Shown in pieces: positions 53,033 to 63,546 of a stretch of DNA of 64,000 nt. The notes beneath the pieces were generated by a model. That model was given only the letters and a program-made list of their open reading frames with translations. It did no database searches and was not told the origin of the DNA. Where the stretch lies: contig CM044308.1 of the NCBI GenBank assembly GCA_024291935.2, forward strand, positions 124,088,501-124,152,500. Direction: 5' to 3'. Source of the stretch: Okapia johnstoni. Its lineage: Eukaryota; Chordata; Mammalia; Artiodactyla; Giraffidae. Positions within the stretch are counted from its first letter, which is position 1; every line of letters starts with the position of its first letter. Both the position numbers and the translations under genes were made by a program.

Positions 53033-53240
53033 TAGTGTTAGTTGCTTGGTCAAGTCTGACTCTTTGCAACCCCATGGACTATAGCCTGCCAGGCTTCTAT
53101 GTTCATGGGATTCTCCAGGAAAGAATACTGGAGTGGGCTTCCATTCCTTTCTCCAGGGGATCTTCCCAACCCAGGGATCTATCCCAGGTCTCCTGACTTG
53201 CAGGAGGATTCTCTACTGCCTGAGCCATAAGGGAAACCCT
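53033..53240 (-). mobile_element. Bov-tA SINE
   Basis: Antisense copy with GTTAGTTGCTTGGTCAAGTC and GCCTGAGCCATAAGGGAAAC ends. Confidence 0.88.
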
Positions 53241-53609
53241 TTGGTAGATACATCAAGGATTTTTCTAACTTAGAACTTTAGTAACAACATTCTGGAAGAC
53301 CACTGCCAGGAAGGAGAGAGAGTAAGCAGACAGCAGCACCTGGATGGGTCACCCGAGAGAACCTGGGACATTGACAGACCTCAGAGAGAGGGATAAGGGA
53401 GCAGTGGACCCAGAGGATGAGGCTGTCAAAACTGGAGGAGATCCAAGTTTCCACAGGCCATGCCAGGAGCTAATCAAAGATCCTAAGTGCCCAACGAGGC
53501 TGCTGATATGACTTCAAGACACCAGTTTGGAGCAACAGGTGAGTGGGCTGACCTTCACTGAAGACCGGGTCAACACTAGCAACTGGCTATTGACAGTGTA
53601 GGGAAAATG

Positions 53610-53725
53610 GGAAATAAAGGAAGGAAGGAAAGAAGGGAAGGAGGGAGGAAAGAAGAAGGCAAGAGAGAAGGGGAGAAAGAAAGTGAGAGAGCAAGGAATG
53701 AAGGAGGGAGGGAGGGAAGAGAAAT
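53610..53725. repeat. Purine-rich (GGAA/GAAG) tract
   Basis: About 115 bp almost free of pyrimidines on the plus strand, a degenerate GGAA microsatellite. Confidence 0.8.
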
Positions 53726-53774
53726 GTCAAGGTAAAAATAGTTCTCCTGGGAGCTGGAATCCTTCCAGGCTGAA

Positions 53775-53995
53775 GGATATGACAATAATAGAGGCCTTCA
53801 ACCCACTGCCTGTTTTTATACATAAAGTTTTATTGGAACTCAGTCACGCCCATTTGTTTTTGCTTTGTCCTTGGCTGCTTTGGGGCTACAATGGCAGATC
53901 AGAGCTACTGTGACAGAGATGATTCCTACCTTCCCACCGATGCCTAAAATATTCACTGTCTAGCCCTTCACAGATATATTTGCAGACCCCTGCAT
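53775..53995 (-). mobile_element. Ancient interspersed repeat (hAT-like, family unresolved)
   Basis: Reverse-oriented relative of the copy at 9940-10185 (AAAGTTTTATTGGAACTCAG ... TTGCAGACCCCTG). Confidence 0.55.
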
Positions 53996-56261
53996 TATGA
54001 GGTCAGTTCAGAACAGCCTGAAGCCTGGGGAGAAACCTTTGAGAACCTGGGCAAGTTAGCCAAGGAAACAGGAGAAGAGGAATGTTCCAGGCTCATGCAA
54101 AGGCCCGGACTTGAGAGACAATACACAGGAGCCAAGAGTGTCCAGTGAGCCTGAAGGATGGTGGATGGAACAGCTCTGGAGAATGTGGCTGTCTCATCCC
54201 TCAGGACATCAAAATCCTTAATAATGCTGAGGACTTAGGCCTTTAATAAGGACTTTTAGGCAAAGAAAGAATATAATCATATTTATACTTTCAAAAACAC
54301 CCCACAACACTCTGATAAGTCCACACTCTTAGAGTAAGAGATCAGATTGGGAAAGATAGAAATCCCCCAGACCCAGCAGTGGTGCCCCCTCATTTACCAA
54401 GGCCAAGAGCGTACACAGGTCACCTCACTCTCAGGCAACCTGGCCTGAGGTGACCAAATGAAACGGGCTGTGTGATGGGACAGCCAAGCCAACGGGGTCC
54501 AGCTCTTGTCAATTTAGGACATGGCTTCTCGGCTCTACTATTCTTCTTGGCTTTGAATTTCTTCAGGGACATTTGTTCTGTGTTCATTTTCTTCAGAATA
54601 CTATTTTTGAAACACGTGGATCTTGCCTAGACTGAGTTCAGGAGGAAAAAGCAAGGGTTTTTCCATATTTAGGCCTCAGTGGTTAGGAAGATCTAAACAC
54701 ATTTGCAGCCACTGGAGAGCTGAGGTGTGGGGTGGTGGGGAGTGAGATGTGAGACATGGCCTCCTTCACCCCATATCCCAGTATTAATATTGGCTTTAAC
54801 TTTTCTCTTATAAAGTCCTCCCTTCTGTAAGACCATTCAAGGCCACTAGCACCACGCTATCCCCTTCCCTGAGCTGCTCAGAGCCCAGAGCTGTTCCTGC
54901 TCCTGGTGAATTTTCAAGTCCCTTTTGAAACCACAAATTCTAATTTTTTTTAAAGAGCCCTTGAAATGTCTTTCACTGCTGACATGTAGTGATGTAGGAA
55001 GGGCACCCTTTGTTATTATCAAACCCAGCCAATGATTTATTTCTCCCAAGAATCATTAGAGGAGGAAAGAAATACTGATTTATACTAAAAAGCAACAAAA
55101 ATAGAAAAATACTGCCTTGCGGATAACAAGGTTGTGAGGGTGACAGTGTATGTCAATAAAGTAAAGACAGTGTGTGTCAATATCCCTGTCCAAGGATAAT
55201 GAAACTGAGGTCCTTCAGCCTTGGAGGCTACAGCCCATGGAGAAGGGAAAGAAATACACAGTGATTCTTGAGGTACACATGGGTAGCCCTGCTTCACGGA
55301 GTAACAGTTCAGATGGAGAACTAATGAACTGCTCTTGAGGAAAATAGGATTTAATGCCAAAGTTCCTACCAGCACTTCAACTCTACATGCATAGTTCTTT
55401 TACCTTCATAAAGCAACATAACCTTAATACTTGATTACCGAAATGGGACTTGGCATTTTCTAGAAATTTCAAGGTCTTCTAAAACCACAAAGTGGGCAAT
55501 GTTTTCTTCCTAAATTGCTTCCAAGTCCACTTCCAGCATTCATCAGCAAATATTTGTCACCGTCATTCTTCGTAGAAGGATACACAAATTATTCAAGGGC
55601 TTACAACTGAGTGAGGTGGGGAGGGTAGTATAATCCCCTAGGCAGGGAGATGGAAGCTTAAAACAGATAACTACAGGACTGTTACAGGGCAGAGTATAAG
55701 TCTGGAGTTTGGGGGGTAAGGGTGGGGATGCATGAACACAGAAAGAACTTCTATTAAGCATAAGCCTGTAAATAAGTCAATACTTTAAAAGTTTAATAAT
55801 AACCACTATCAGTTTCCAATATTAAGAGTTCTAAGGACAATCATTATAATTTGTCTCTAAACTGTCTAGAAGGCTCTTCCCCCCTCAAAATGTTTAGAAA
55901 TGCCTCACTTCATACTCAGTCTTAAAGTAAATAATATTTGATCAATGTGTTCAAATCATCAGCAACATCTGATTTCTATTGGCTAGGGAAACGGAAAAAT
56001 GGAAATTAGATCCTAGAATCTAACTTTTCTGCTTCTAGCCATGAATCCAGAGCTCAGTATCTAAATTATTGAAAACTAGGAGAATGGAGTTGGTATAGTT
56101 CTATATTAAAGCAGCAGCAGCTTTCTGGAGTAAGATTTTATGGTGGTCAGTACAAAACAGAAATGTGCTTTCATAAAGCCAAGTTTAAAAAGTTTGCTAG
56201 CATTTATACTTTGGGCAGATTATTCAATCCGTTCACCCATTTGCACCATATCCTCCCATAC

Positions 56262-56298
56262 ACCCACCCCCACCCCCCACCCCCCTCACACACACATA
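56262..56298. repeat. C-rich / CA tract
   Basis: CCCACCCCCACCCCCC-type run followed by CACACACA, about 260 bp inside intron 1 from exon 1; G-quadruplex-capable on the minus (sense) strand. Confidence 0.75.
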
Positions 56299-56556
56299 TA
56301 TTCTCTAGAGAATTGATGCATAAAAAAGCATTACTATAAATGAGATAGAAAACAATAGTCATCTGTATTATATATAATATTATGAAATCATTAATGTATT
56401 CTGCAAGTTCCTATCCAAGCCTTGCAGCATTGTTATTGTATAACAAGATGCCAGCCTTTATGAGTCAGAAACACAACACCCCACAAAGTAAGACTTAAAG
56501 GAAATGGACTTGTAGAACATAGTCTTCAAAGCCTCTAGACAGTATAAGTCACTTAC

Positions 56557-56655
56557 CTGGGAACATGAACTTGAAGAAGCCAGAAGAAGCAATGGACTCC
56601 ACTGTAGAGAGTCAAAAGGTTTTCCAACCTGTTCCAACTCCAATTTTCCTCATTT
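56557..56655 (-). other. ABCB11: ABCB11 exon 1 (non-coding 5'UTR); 5' end approximate
   Basis: The 3' edge is fixed by a perfect donor, CAG|GTAAGT, at 56556/56557. On the minus strand the sequence aligns well with the human ABCB11 exon 1 I remember, including the stretch reading CTACAGTGGAGTCCATT. The 5' edge at about 56655 is set by alignment to the human mRNA start, not by any signal here, so it may be off by tens of bases. It contains two upstream ATGs (56651-56653 and 56564-56566); the human exon appears to lack the second. An IR-1 nuclear receptor element lies about 53 bp upstream. It splices over a 16.9-kb intron to exon 2. Confidence 0.85.
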
Positions 56656-56707
56656 AAAGCACTGAACAGAATTCAAGCTTTTTTGAGAACACTATCTATT
56701 TGCTTAA

Positions 56708-56720
56708 GGGTCAATGGCCC
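56708..56720 (-). promoter_or_regulatory. ABCB11: IR-1 nuclear receptor element (candidate FXR/RXR site) in the ABCB11 promoter
   Basis: On the minus strand this reads GGGCCATTGACCC: two hexamers in inverted orientation with a 1-bp spacer, the FXRE IR-1 layout. It lies about 53-65 bp upstream of the estimated transcription start. BSEP promoters of human and rodents are established FXR targets through an IR-1 near the start site, and the core resembles the rodent version (GGCCATTGACC). Bile acid induction of this gene is thus the likely regulation. The function here is inferred from motif and position. Confidence 0.8.
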
Positions 56721-56728
56721 GAAGGCCA
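56720..56728 (+). promoter_or_regulatory. Weak LRH-1/NR5A2-like site next to the IR-1
   Basis: CGAAGGCCA resembles the monomeric NR5A consensus (YCAAGGYCR) with one mismatch, directly abutting the IR-1. NR5A2 is known to co-regulate BSEP; whether this copy binds is inference. Confidence 0.3.
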
Positions 56729-56815
56729 GCCTGAGCAGAGTTCAGTGACACCTGAGGAAAAGTTGAACGCATTCAAAATAATAACCGCAAACACAATGCT
56801 CTTGGGAAGCTCTCT

Positions 56816-56856
56816 GACAGTGTCAACTGGCTTTGGACAGTGTTAACTTGGCTTCG
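56816..56856. repeat. 20/21-bp imperfect tandem duplication upstream of ABCB11
   Basis: Two adjacent copies, GACAGTGTCAACTGGCTTTG and a variant with GTTAAC and one extra T, lie about 160-200 bp upstream of the estimated start site. The second copy carries a GTTAAC HNF1-like half-site. Confidence 0.7.
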
Positions 56857-56979
56857 AAGGGAGGGAGCTGGAGTGCCTGGGGAGAGCACTGTGATTCTGA
56901 CTGTGTCCAACTCTTCTCTTATAGACCATTATTTTTGAAAAGTTACTTAAAAACATAACAAGGCAGAAAAAAAAATTAC

Positions 56980-57094
56980 CTTGAAACTTTTCCTCCTCAA
57001 TTTGAAAGATCACTCTTAGAAAATCCCTGTGCAGGGCCCTGATATTGTCCCCCAACTGCAGAGTTTCGCGGAAACAGATAATCTCAAAGAACAC
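56980..57094 (-). other. Exon-like open segment in the ABCB11 promoter region (unidentified)
   Basis: 115 bp with an acceptor-like CTGTTTCAG at its upstream edge and a donor-like CAAG|GTAATT at its lower edge. One frame is fully open: it starts VFFEIICFRE, passes LQLGDNIRALHRDFL and ends FQIEEEKFQG. I do not recognise the peptide. It sits about 325-440 bp upstream of the estimated ABCB11 start, on the same strand. It could be an alternative upstream exon, an exon of an unknown transcript, or chance in a conserved promoter. Confidence 0.3.
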
Positions 57095-58704
57095 CTGAAA
57101 CAGACTTTTGCTCAAAACTCTGAGTGCCCAGATGACCCTTGCACCCTGGTCTGAACAGTCAATAACCTCAGGCTTTACCTGCCAAATGAAGCCCTGTGTA
57201 AGGCTTTCTTTTTTAAAGTTTTAAATGAATGGAAAACCAAGTCAAATCAATGCATATAGCTTCTCCAACAGCTTTGTGCTGCCACCCATATCTGTTCCTC
57301 TCCCTTCTTGTTGGTCCTTCCATCTTCTCAAAGGCTCTTATTTCTTCTCTCTCCCTCTCCTGAGCAAACCCTTTCCTAAACACATCTCAGTATGACCCTC
57401 AGCAATGAATAGTAACAGCCAACATTCGTCATCCCCTTATTGAGCACCTGGCTAGGTTTAAGAGTTTGAGTACCACCTTATTTGGACTTCTCCACAACCA
57501 TAGGAGTTAGGTGCTGTCATCACCATCCCCATTTCATAGTGGAGGAAACTGAAACTCAGAGAGGTGATTAATCCACACAAGTTCTTATAACCAGTGGGTT
57601 CAGAACCTATGCTCCTCACCCTTCTAAGCTAACCCTCTTCCACCCCATACTCCGAAATGCTGTGGACCAACCAGTGCTTCTCAGTTTGCAGAAAGTAAGA
57701 TCAAATTAAATGATAATATCAAAATTTTTTAATTAAAAATTTTTCTGCCGTAAGGCTTCCTTTGAAATTCAGCTTCCACTACTGTTTGTCTCTACTGGAT
57801 TCTATATACAAGACAGTTTGTGATTTAGCCCCAAATTTTGTGGGTTATTATATTAGATGTTAAAATCTCAATACATCAAGGTCAGCAAAGATGAGAAAGA
57901 TTTCTTGATGTTCCCCTATCTGAACTGGTTTGAGAATCCCAGGAGTGGGTTGACTTCTGAGGCAATGAAGATATAGTCATGTTGGGTGTGGTATCAACTA
58001 GGACACAGGAAAAAGAACTTGACACAAAACCAAAAAGGCAGCACTGCTGTGGGATCATACTTTTGATTGGGAGAAGATTCTCAGCAGCATTTTGCTAACT
58101 TTGTTTCGGTCAAATTGTTGACGATAGCCCAAGGATGAAAATGCTAAGGAGAAAACTGAGCAGAGCGTCTCACTGGTCCTGTTGTCCTAAACTTCCCTTT
58201 GTGGGGCGTGTAGACCTGGAGGAAGATAAAGCCTGGAGTTTTAGAGCAGGAAACAAGGTTGCAGACACTTCATCCAACCCCTTCATCCTGTAGATGAGAA
58301 GGACAGGACAGTGACCTGTCCAGGGCCTCTGGGAGGGCTAATGGTGTCTTCCTTTTCTCCTTCAACTCTAGCCCCTCAACTGAGTCAGCCCGGGCAGAGC
58401 GAATGCCATGTTAATCATTCCTGTTTTGTTTCAGCAGTAGGTGCATTTTCTTTATGGTTCATGGTCTGAAGACAATAGTTTGTAGTCCCTGCTGTCCTCC
58501 AGTTAAAACATCAACTACTGTTTGAGTGCTTACTATGTGCCAAACACTGTTCATTCCTCTGAGATACAGGAATGAATGAGAATTCTCCTCAGGAACCTTA
58601 TGTTCTGGTGCAGACAGGAGGTAGACAGTAAACAAAGAAAACATGTATGTCAGGTTGTGATAAATCCTATGCAGGAAAACATCAGGAAAGGGATTTGATA
58701 AGGA

Positions 58705-58756
58705 GTGTATGTGTGAGTGTGTGTGTGTGAATGTGCGCATATGTGTGTGTGTGTGG
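58705..58756. repeat. TG microsatellite
   Basis: Interrupted (TG)n, GTGTGAGTGTGTGTGTGTG and TATGTGTGTGTGTGTGG. Confidence 0.85.
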
Positions 58757-59292
58757 CAGGTGGGAGAGGCGGCGGAGAGTGTTGTCATTTGAAATCAGGT
58801 GAATGGAAAGATGACATATAAGGAATGATCTGAGATAAGGAAGAAAGTGTAGGAGTATCAGGGAAAACAGTAAGCGTAAAAGCCCTGGAGCAGGGGAGCG
58901 TGTGGAGTAGAGTAAGCAGGGGAAGCTGTAATAGACGGTCTCAGTGTGGTGGAAGTAGGGCAGAGGCTCCCAAGCTGCGATGACTAGACTAGCAGCAGCA
59001 GCAGCATCTGGTAGAAATAGAAAATCTGGGTTCTACTCAGGCCTACTGAATCAGAAATTCTGGGGGTGGCCCCTGGCATACTGAAGCTTGAGAACCCCTA
59101 TTGTAGAGCCTCGGAAGTCACAGTAGACCAATTTGGACCACATTTCAAAATCATGCCTCAAAATGCCTCAAGGAAGAATTTGGCCAATGATTGTTTAAAA
59201 ACTTGTATTGCAGATCATTATGGGCACTCACTATGGAAGAAATAAAAGAAGCTGCATTACTTTCCTTCCTTGAACCATTCAGAAACAAATTG

Positions 59293-59635
59293 TTGGAATT
59301 CCCTGGTGGTCCAGTGGTTAAGAATCTGCCTTGCAATGCAAGACACCAGTTCAATCCCTGGTCCGGGAGGATCCCACACATTGCAGGGCAACTAAGCCAG
59401 TACACCACAACTACTGAGCCTGGGCTCTGGAGCCAGTGAGACACAACTACTGAGCCCACAGGCAGCAAATATGGAAGCCCGAGTGCCTAGTGCCCATGCT
59501 CCACAACAAGAGAAGCCACTACAATGATAAGCCCGTGCACCACAACTAAAGAGTAGTCCCCAGTCTCCGCAACTAGAGAAAGTCTGCGCACAGTAACGAA
59601 GACTCAGCACAGCCAAAATCAAATAAATAAATAAT
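59293..59635 (+). mobile_element. CHR-1-type SINE (long form)
   Basis: GGAATTCCCTGGTGGTCCAG head, 'caactactgagcc' body units and an AAATAAATAAATAA tail. Confidence 0.87.
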
Positions 59636-59931
59636 TTTAAAAAATTTATTTACGTGACACCATGTTGGGTGTTGTGCTGATTTCCAACTTGTAAACATTA
59701 AGTTAGTGTCCCTGAGAATGTTTAAATCTTAAAAGGAACATTAGGTTTCACACAAAAAGCAATTGAGGAATATAAATTAACCAACATTAAATGTCAAATA
59801 TTTAGTGTATCTCTCAAGTATTTAAAATGTGACACATCAGTCAGGACAGGAATCATCAGAAAAAGAGTGTCAGAAGAGGGGAAATATGAGTTATGCCTCA
59901 AAGTAGGGGAAGGACTAGGTCAGAAATAGTG

Positions 59932-60107
59932 AGCAAGGGAGACCTGGGTTCAATTCCAGGGTCAGAAAGATCCCCTGGAGAAGGACATGGCCACCCACTC
60001 CAGTATTCCTGCCTGTAGAATCCCCATGGACAGAGGAGCCTGTCGGGCTACAGTCCTATGAGGTTGCAAAGAGTCAGACACAATTGAGAGACTAACACTT
60101 GCACTTT
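59932..60107 (+). mobile_element. Bov-tA SINE
   Basis: 5'-truncated copy beginning GGGAGACCTGGGTTCAATTC and ending with the GACTAACACTTGCAC tail. Confidence 0.86.
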
Positions 60108-60510
60108 TTCAAGGTCTTAGAACACATGCAGGGAACAGAAAGACCAGATGTCTACTGAGCGAAGAGATTAGAAAATGGTGGGGTTTTTTTTGGTTAACAG
60201 TGATATCTAGTTTGTTTAAGTAGGGAAAGACAGGTAAAGAAGAGTTTTCAGTGCCGACAGGCTGAGTAGCAGCCAGGGTAAGACTGAAATTTCAGTCCAG
60301 GGGAGCTTGCATATGTACACCAACGATGCACTCTTTTGCTTGGTCATTACCACCCTGAAAACCAATATAAATTGCAAAAAGACAACTTGAATCAGTTAAT
60401 ACATAATTGGCTGTGTTTTTGTGGCACAGAGATTAGCAGAGAGAAAAATGGCTACATTAGAGCTTCCTTGGGTAGCTCTATTTTCTTAAAGCCAGCTGTT
60501 GGAAGAATTC

Positions 60511-60636
60511 TATTTTTTTTTTTTTTGGCCATACCATGCAGCTTGCATGATCTTGGTTCCCTGACCAGGGATCAAACCTGTGCTGCCTGCAAAGAAAGCA
60601 TGGAGTACTGTCCACTGGATGGCCAGGGAATTCCCC
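60511..60636 (-). mobile_element. CHR-2-type SINE
   Basis: Antisense copy with a T-run head and GATGGCCAGGGAATTCCC end. Confidence 0.85.
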
Positions 60637-60802
60637 CAGAAGGGTACAATTTCTGTAGTTTACTCATTACAGAAGGAGGCAAAATTGTACTGTGAAAAAA
60701 GCACAGGTTAAGGGAGGCACAAGACCCAAGTTAATATTCTGGTTCTGCTACCTACCTGCTATATGATTTAGTTAAGGTAATGACAGATGCTAATGATACA
60801 TG

Positions 60803-61091
60803 GTGGAGAAGGCAATGGCTACCCACTCCGGCACTCTTGCCTGGAAAATCCCATGGACGGAGGAGCCTGGTAGACTGCAGTCCATGCATGGGGTCGCAAA
60901 GACTCAGACACAACTGAGCGACTTCACTTTCACTTTTCACTTTCATGCATTGGAGAAGGAAATGGTAACCCACTCCAGTATTCTTGCCTGGAGAATCCCA
61001 GGGACAGAGGAGCCTGGTGGGCTGCCGTTTATGCGGTCGCACAGAGTCGGACACGACTGAAGTGACTTAGCAGCAGCGGCAGCAGCAGCAA
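60803..61091 (+). mobile_element. Bov-A2-like dimer ending in (CAG)n
   Basis: Two tandem 3'-half units ('ggagaaggcaatggc' and 'ggagaaggaaatggt') separated by a CACTTTCACTTTTCACTTTC spacer. The second ends in a CAG/CGG microsatellite. Confidence 0.85.
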
Positions 61092-63323
61092 TGATACGTG
61101 CACTCACATGAAGTCCAACAGGTCTCGAGTGAAGCAAAATTGGTGGCAGGGGAACGTGCTCTGCTCCACAAGCCATTCAGGGACCCAAGCTGACAGAGGT
61201 GCCACCATCCTCCACGTGTGGATTCCAAGGTCTCCTCGTACATTGGCATTCAGCCATCACACAAAGGGAAGAGAAAATACGGAACATTATGTGTGGGCAG
61301 TTGCTATGAACAAACCTGGAAGTGGCATCCATCACTTCCACCACACTTCATTAGCCAGGGCTCTCTATCACATGGCCATATCTACCTTCCAGAGAGACTG
61401 GGAGACGAGGTCTAGTTGTGGGCACAGGAGATTTGGTTAAAAGCTAACCAATCTCAAGACACAGGCTTTGGAAACACAATGATTTGAGTTCACACACTAG
61501 CCGAATGACTTTGGGCACATTATTTAATCTCTGTTAGCCTCAGTTTCTTCATCTGTAGAATGGGAGTGGTAATACCACATTCATACGGTGACAAAGCCTG
61601 TCTGAACTTCCCTGTGCCATAGATCCTGAGCAAATATGCTGGACTTTGAAAAGAAAGTGTTTTGGATCTAGGGGCAGAGCAGTTTCTCCTCCAGCATGAG
61701 TACCACCAAGTTTATCTGACTCCTAGAGATTACACTTGAAGATTAGGAAATTTTAGTTTAGAGCCCGAAATGTTCATCTATCTGGCTGGCATGTGGATGT
61801 ATACATCAATATCCCCCAAGCCACTAATTAGGCACCCTCCTTAATCACATCCTACAACTAGCTCTGCCATGAAAAATATATGTTTAAAAAAATTTTAATT
61901 AAGTTTCTCAATCCTATTTTGTCTAGTCAAGGGTTCCCATGGTTGATACCCAGATACAGTATTGATAGTCATGGAGTAGAAGCCCTTCCCAAGAAGTCAA
62001 GATATCCATGGCTGTGCAGGGATGATTGGAGATCAGCATGAAAGCATAACACTGTGAACAAGTAACCCACGCATTTTTCCTCTTCCACTTCTTTTATCCT
62101 ATGACTCACCCCCAGGCAAGCAGTGAGGTAAAATTTGTATCTATCCAAATTAGTATATTCCTAATTTTGTCTTATAGACTTGTAAAAATGACTAGAAGAA
62201 AATACAAGAAAATATAAAAGTGATTATCTTTAAGCTGTAAAAGTGTGAACACGGGTGAGTTTTAGATTGTGCCATGTGCTTTTCTGTATCTTCTGAATTG
62301 TATACAATAAGAGAAAACTATTCCTTTTTGTAATATCCAAGTTATTATATAAAAAGAATAAAGTACATGACAAGAGGCAGTGTCTAAAAGTATGCTTAAT
62401 GAAATGTATACTAAGAATGATGTTTTAAAAATATATCTAGAAACTCTGGGTGCTCTCCAAATACTAATTGCAATTCAGTCTTTACTTCTCTGCCCTAGAG
62501 AGTCTAGCCTCTGCAGAAAAATGGGGCTTTCATCTGGACATCATAGGCAAGGGTTCTGTGGATTCTAGGTCTTTGTCTGCATTGCAATCTTGGTTTATCC
62601 TTATGTAGACTAGCCCAGTGTGGTGGTGTCTGAAGCTGTTACTCGGTGGTGTGCCCTAATGGTCTTAAACCTGTAGGTAGCTCCAATCCCCTCCAGACCT
62701 CTGCTCTGGGCCCACATCTCCCACCAGCTGGCTTTAATCTGAACAATGCTTGGCATCCCCTTTGGCTCTGTGGACAGCCTGTCCCAACCATCTGTCACAT
62801 CTGGCCTTGGCTCCTGGACCTCCTTCAGGCCCTACCTGTTTGATCATTTAGAGTAAAACACTTGACACATACAACCCTTCAGGATGGCCTTCAAATCATG
62901 CTTCCTTTAAGATGATCATGGGACCCAAAAGCAGTGAGTTGAGTAACCTCAACATATTTTCAGATGTTTTATACTCCCACTATAGAATCAACAATACCAA
63001 ATAAGACTATTTAATCATATTCTAAGCAAGTTGTAACTTAACAATTATCTGAAAGAAATTCATTGAACTCCACAGATATTTATCCTCTTCAGCACTCAGT
63101 ACTTGATCAGAATTTCTATTTTTGTTTCCCTTTCTAATGAAGAAAACTGGCAGAAAAAATATAGACTTCATTCACGGGCACATCTTTTCTCATGCTTTTG
63201 AGTATGGTAGTTCTTGCCTTTCCCCAAAGGCTCATCAGTGCACACATAGTTATAAAAATTACAAGGGGAAATCAGTGATTGGAAAAGAGAGAAGAATAGG
63301 TAAAATTAATAAAGAAGAAAAAT

Positions 63324-63443
63324 GGGCTTCTCTGGCATTCTAGTGGTCAAGATTCTGCCTTACAATGCAGGGAGGTGCAAGTTTGATCCCTGGTTAGGGA
63401 ACTAGTATCTCACATGCCAAGAGATGTGGCCAAAAATTTTTTA
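63324..63443 (+). mobile_element. CHR-2-type SINE
   Basis: GGGCTTCTCTGGCATTCTAG head and the GTTTGATCCCTGGTTAGGGA box. Confidence 0.83.
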
Positions 63444-63546
63444 AAAACAAAACAATAACAAAAAAGAAGCCTTAAACAAGCAGGTCAATCTCAATAATTA
63501 TTAAATAAATGAAAACATAGGTGTTTGTTTTTTTTTTTAAACTAAA

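Larger units (their letters stand above)
39704..56556 (-). other. ABCB11 intron 1 (16.9 kb)
   Basis: Dominated by an antisense L1 (39733-48073) with a nested BovB. Then A/T-rich unique DNA (48090-50090), old L1/MaLR-like debris (50100-50640), L1 3' pieces (50710-51120 and 52240-52480), an antisense CHR (52528-52642), an antisense Bov-tA (53033-53240), a purine tract (53610-53725) and a hAT-like repeat (53775-53995). 54000-56255 shows nothing recognisable before the C-rich tract at 56262. Confidence 0.8.

Noticed and set aside
62646..62843. 65-codon plus-strand frame with tryptophan/proline-rich sequence
   Set aside because: No splice sites or similarity that I can support.
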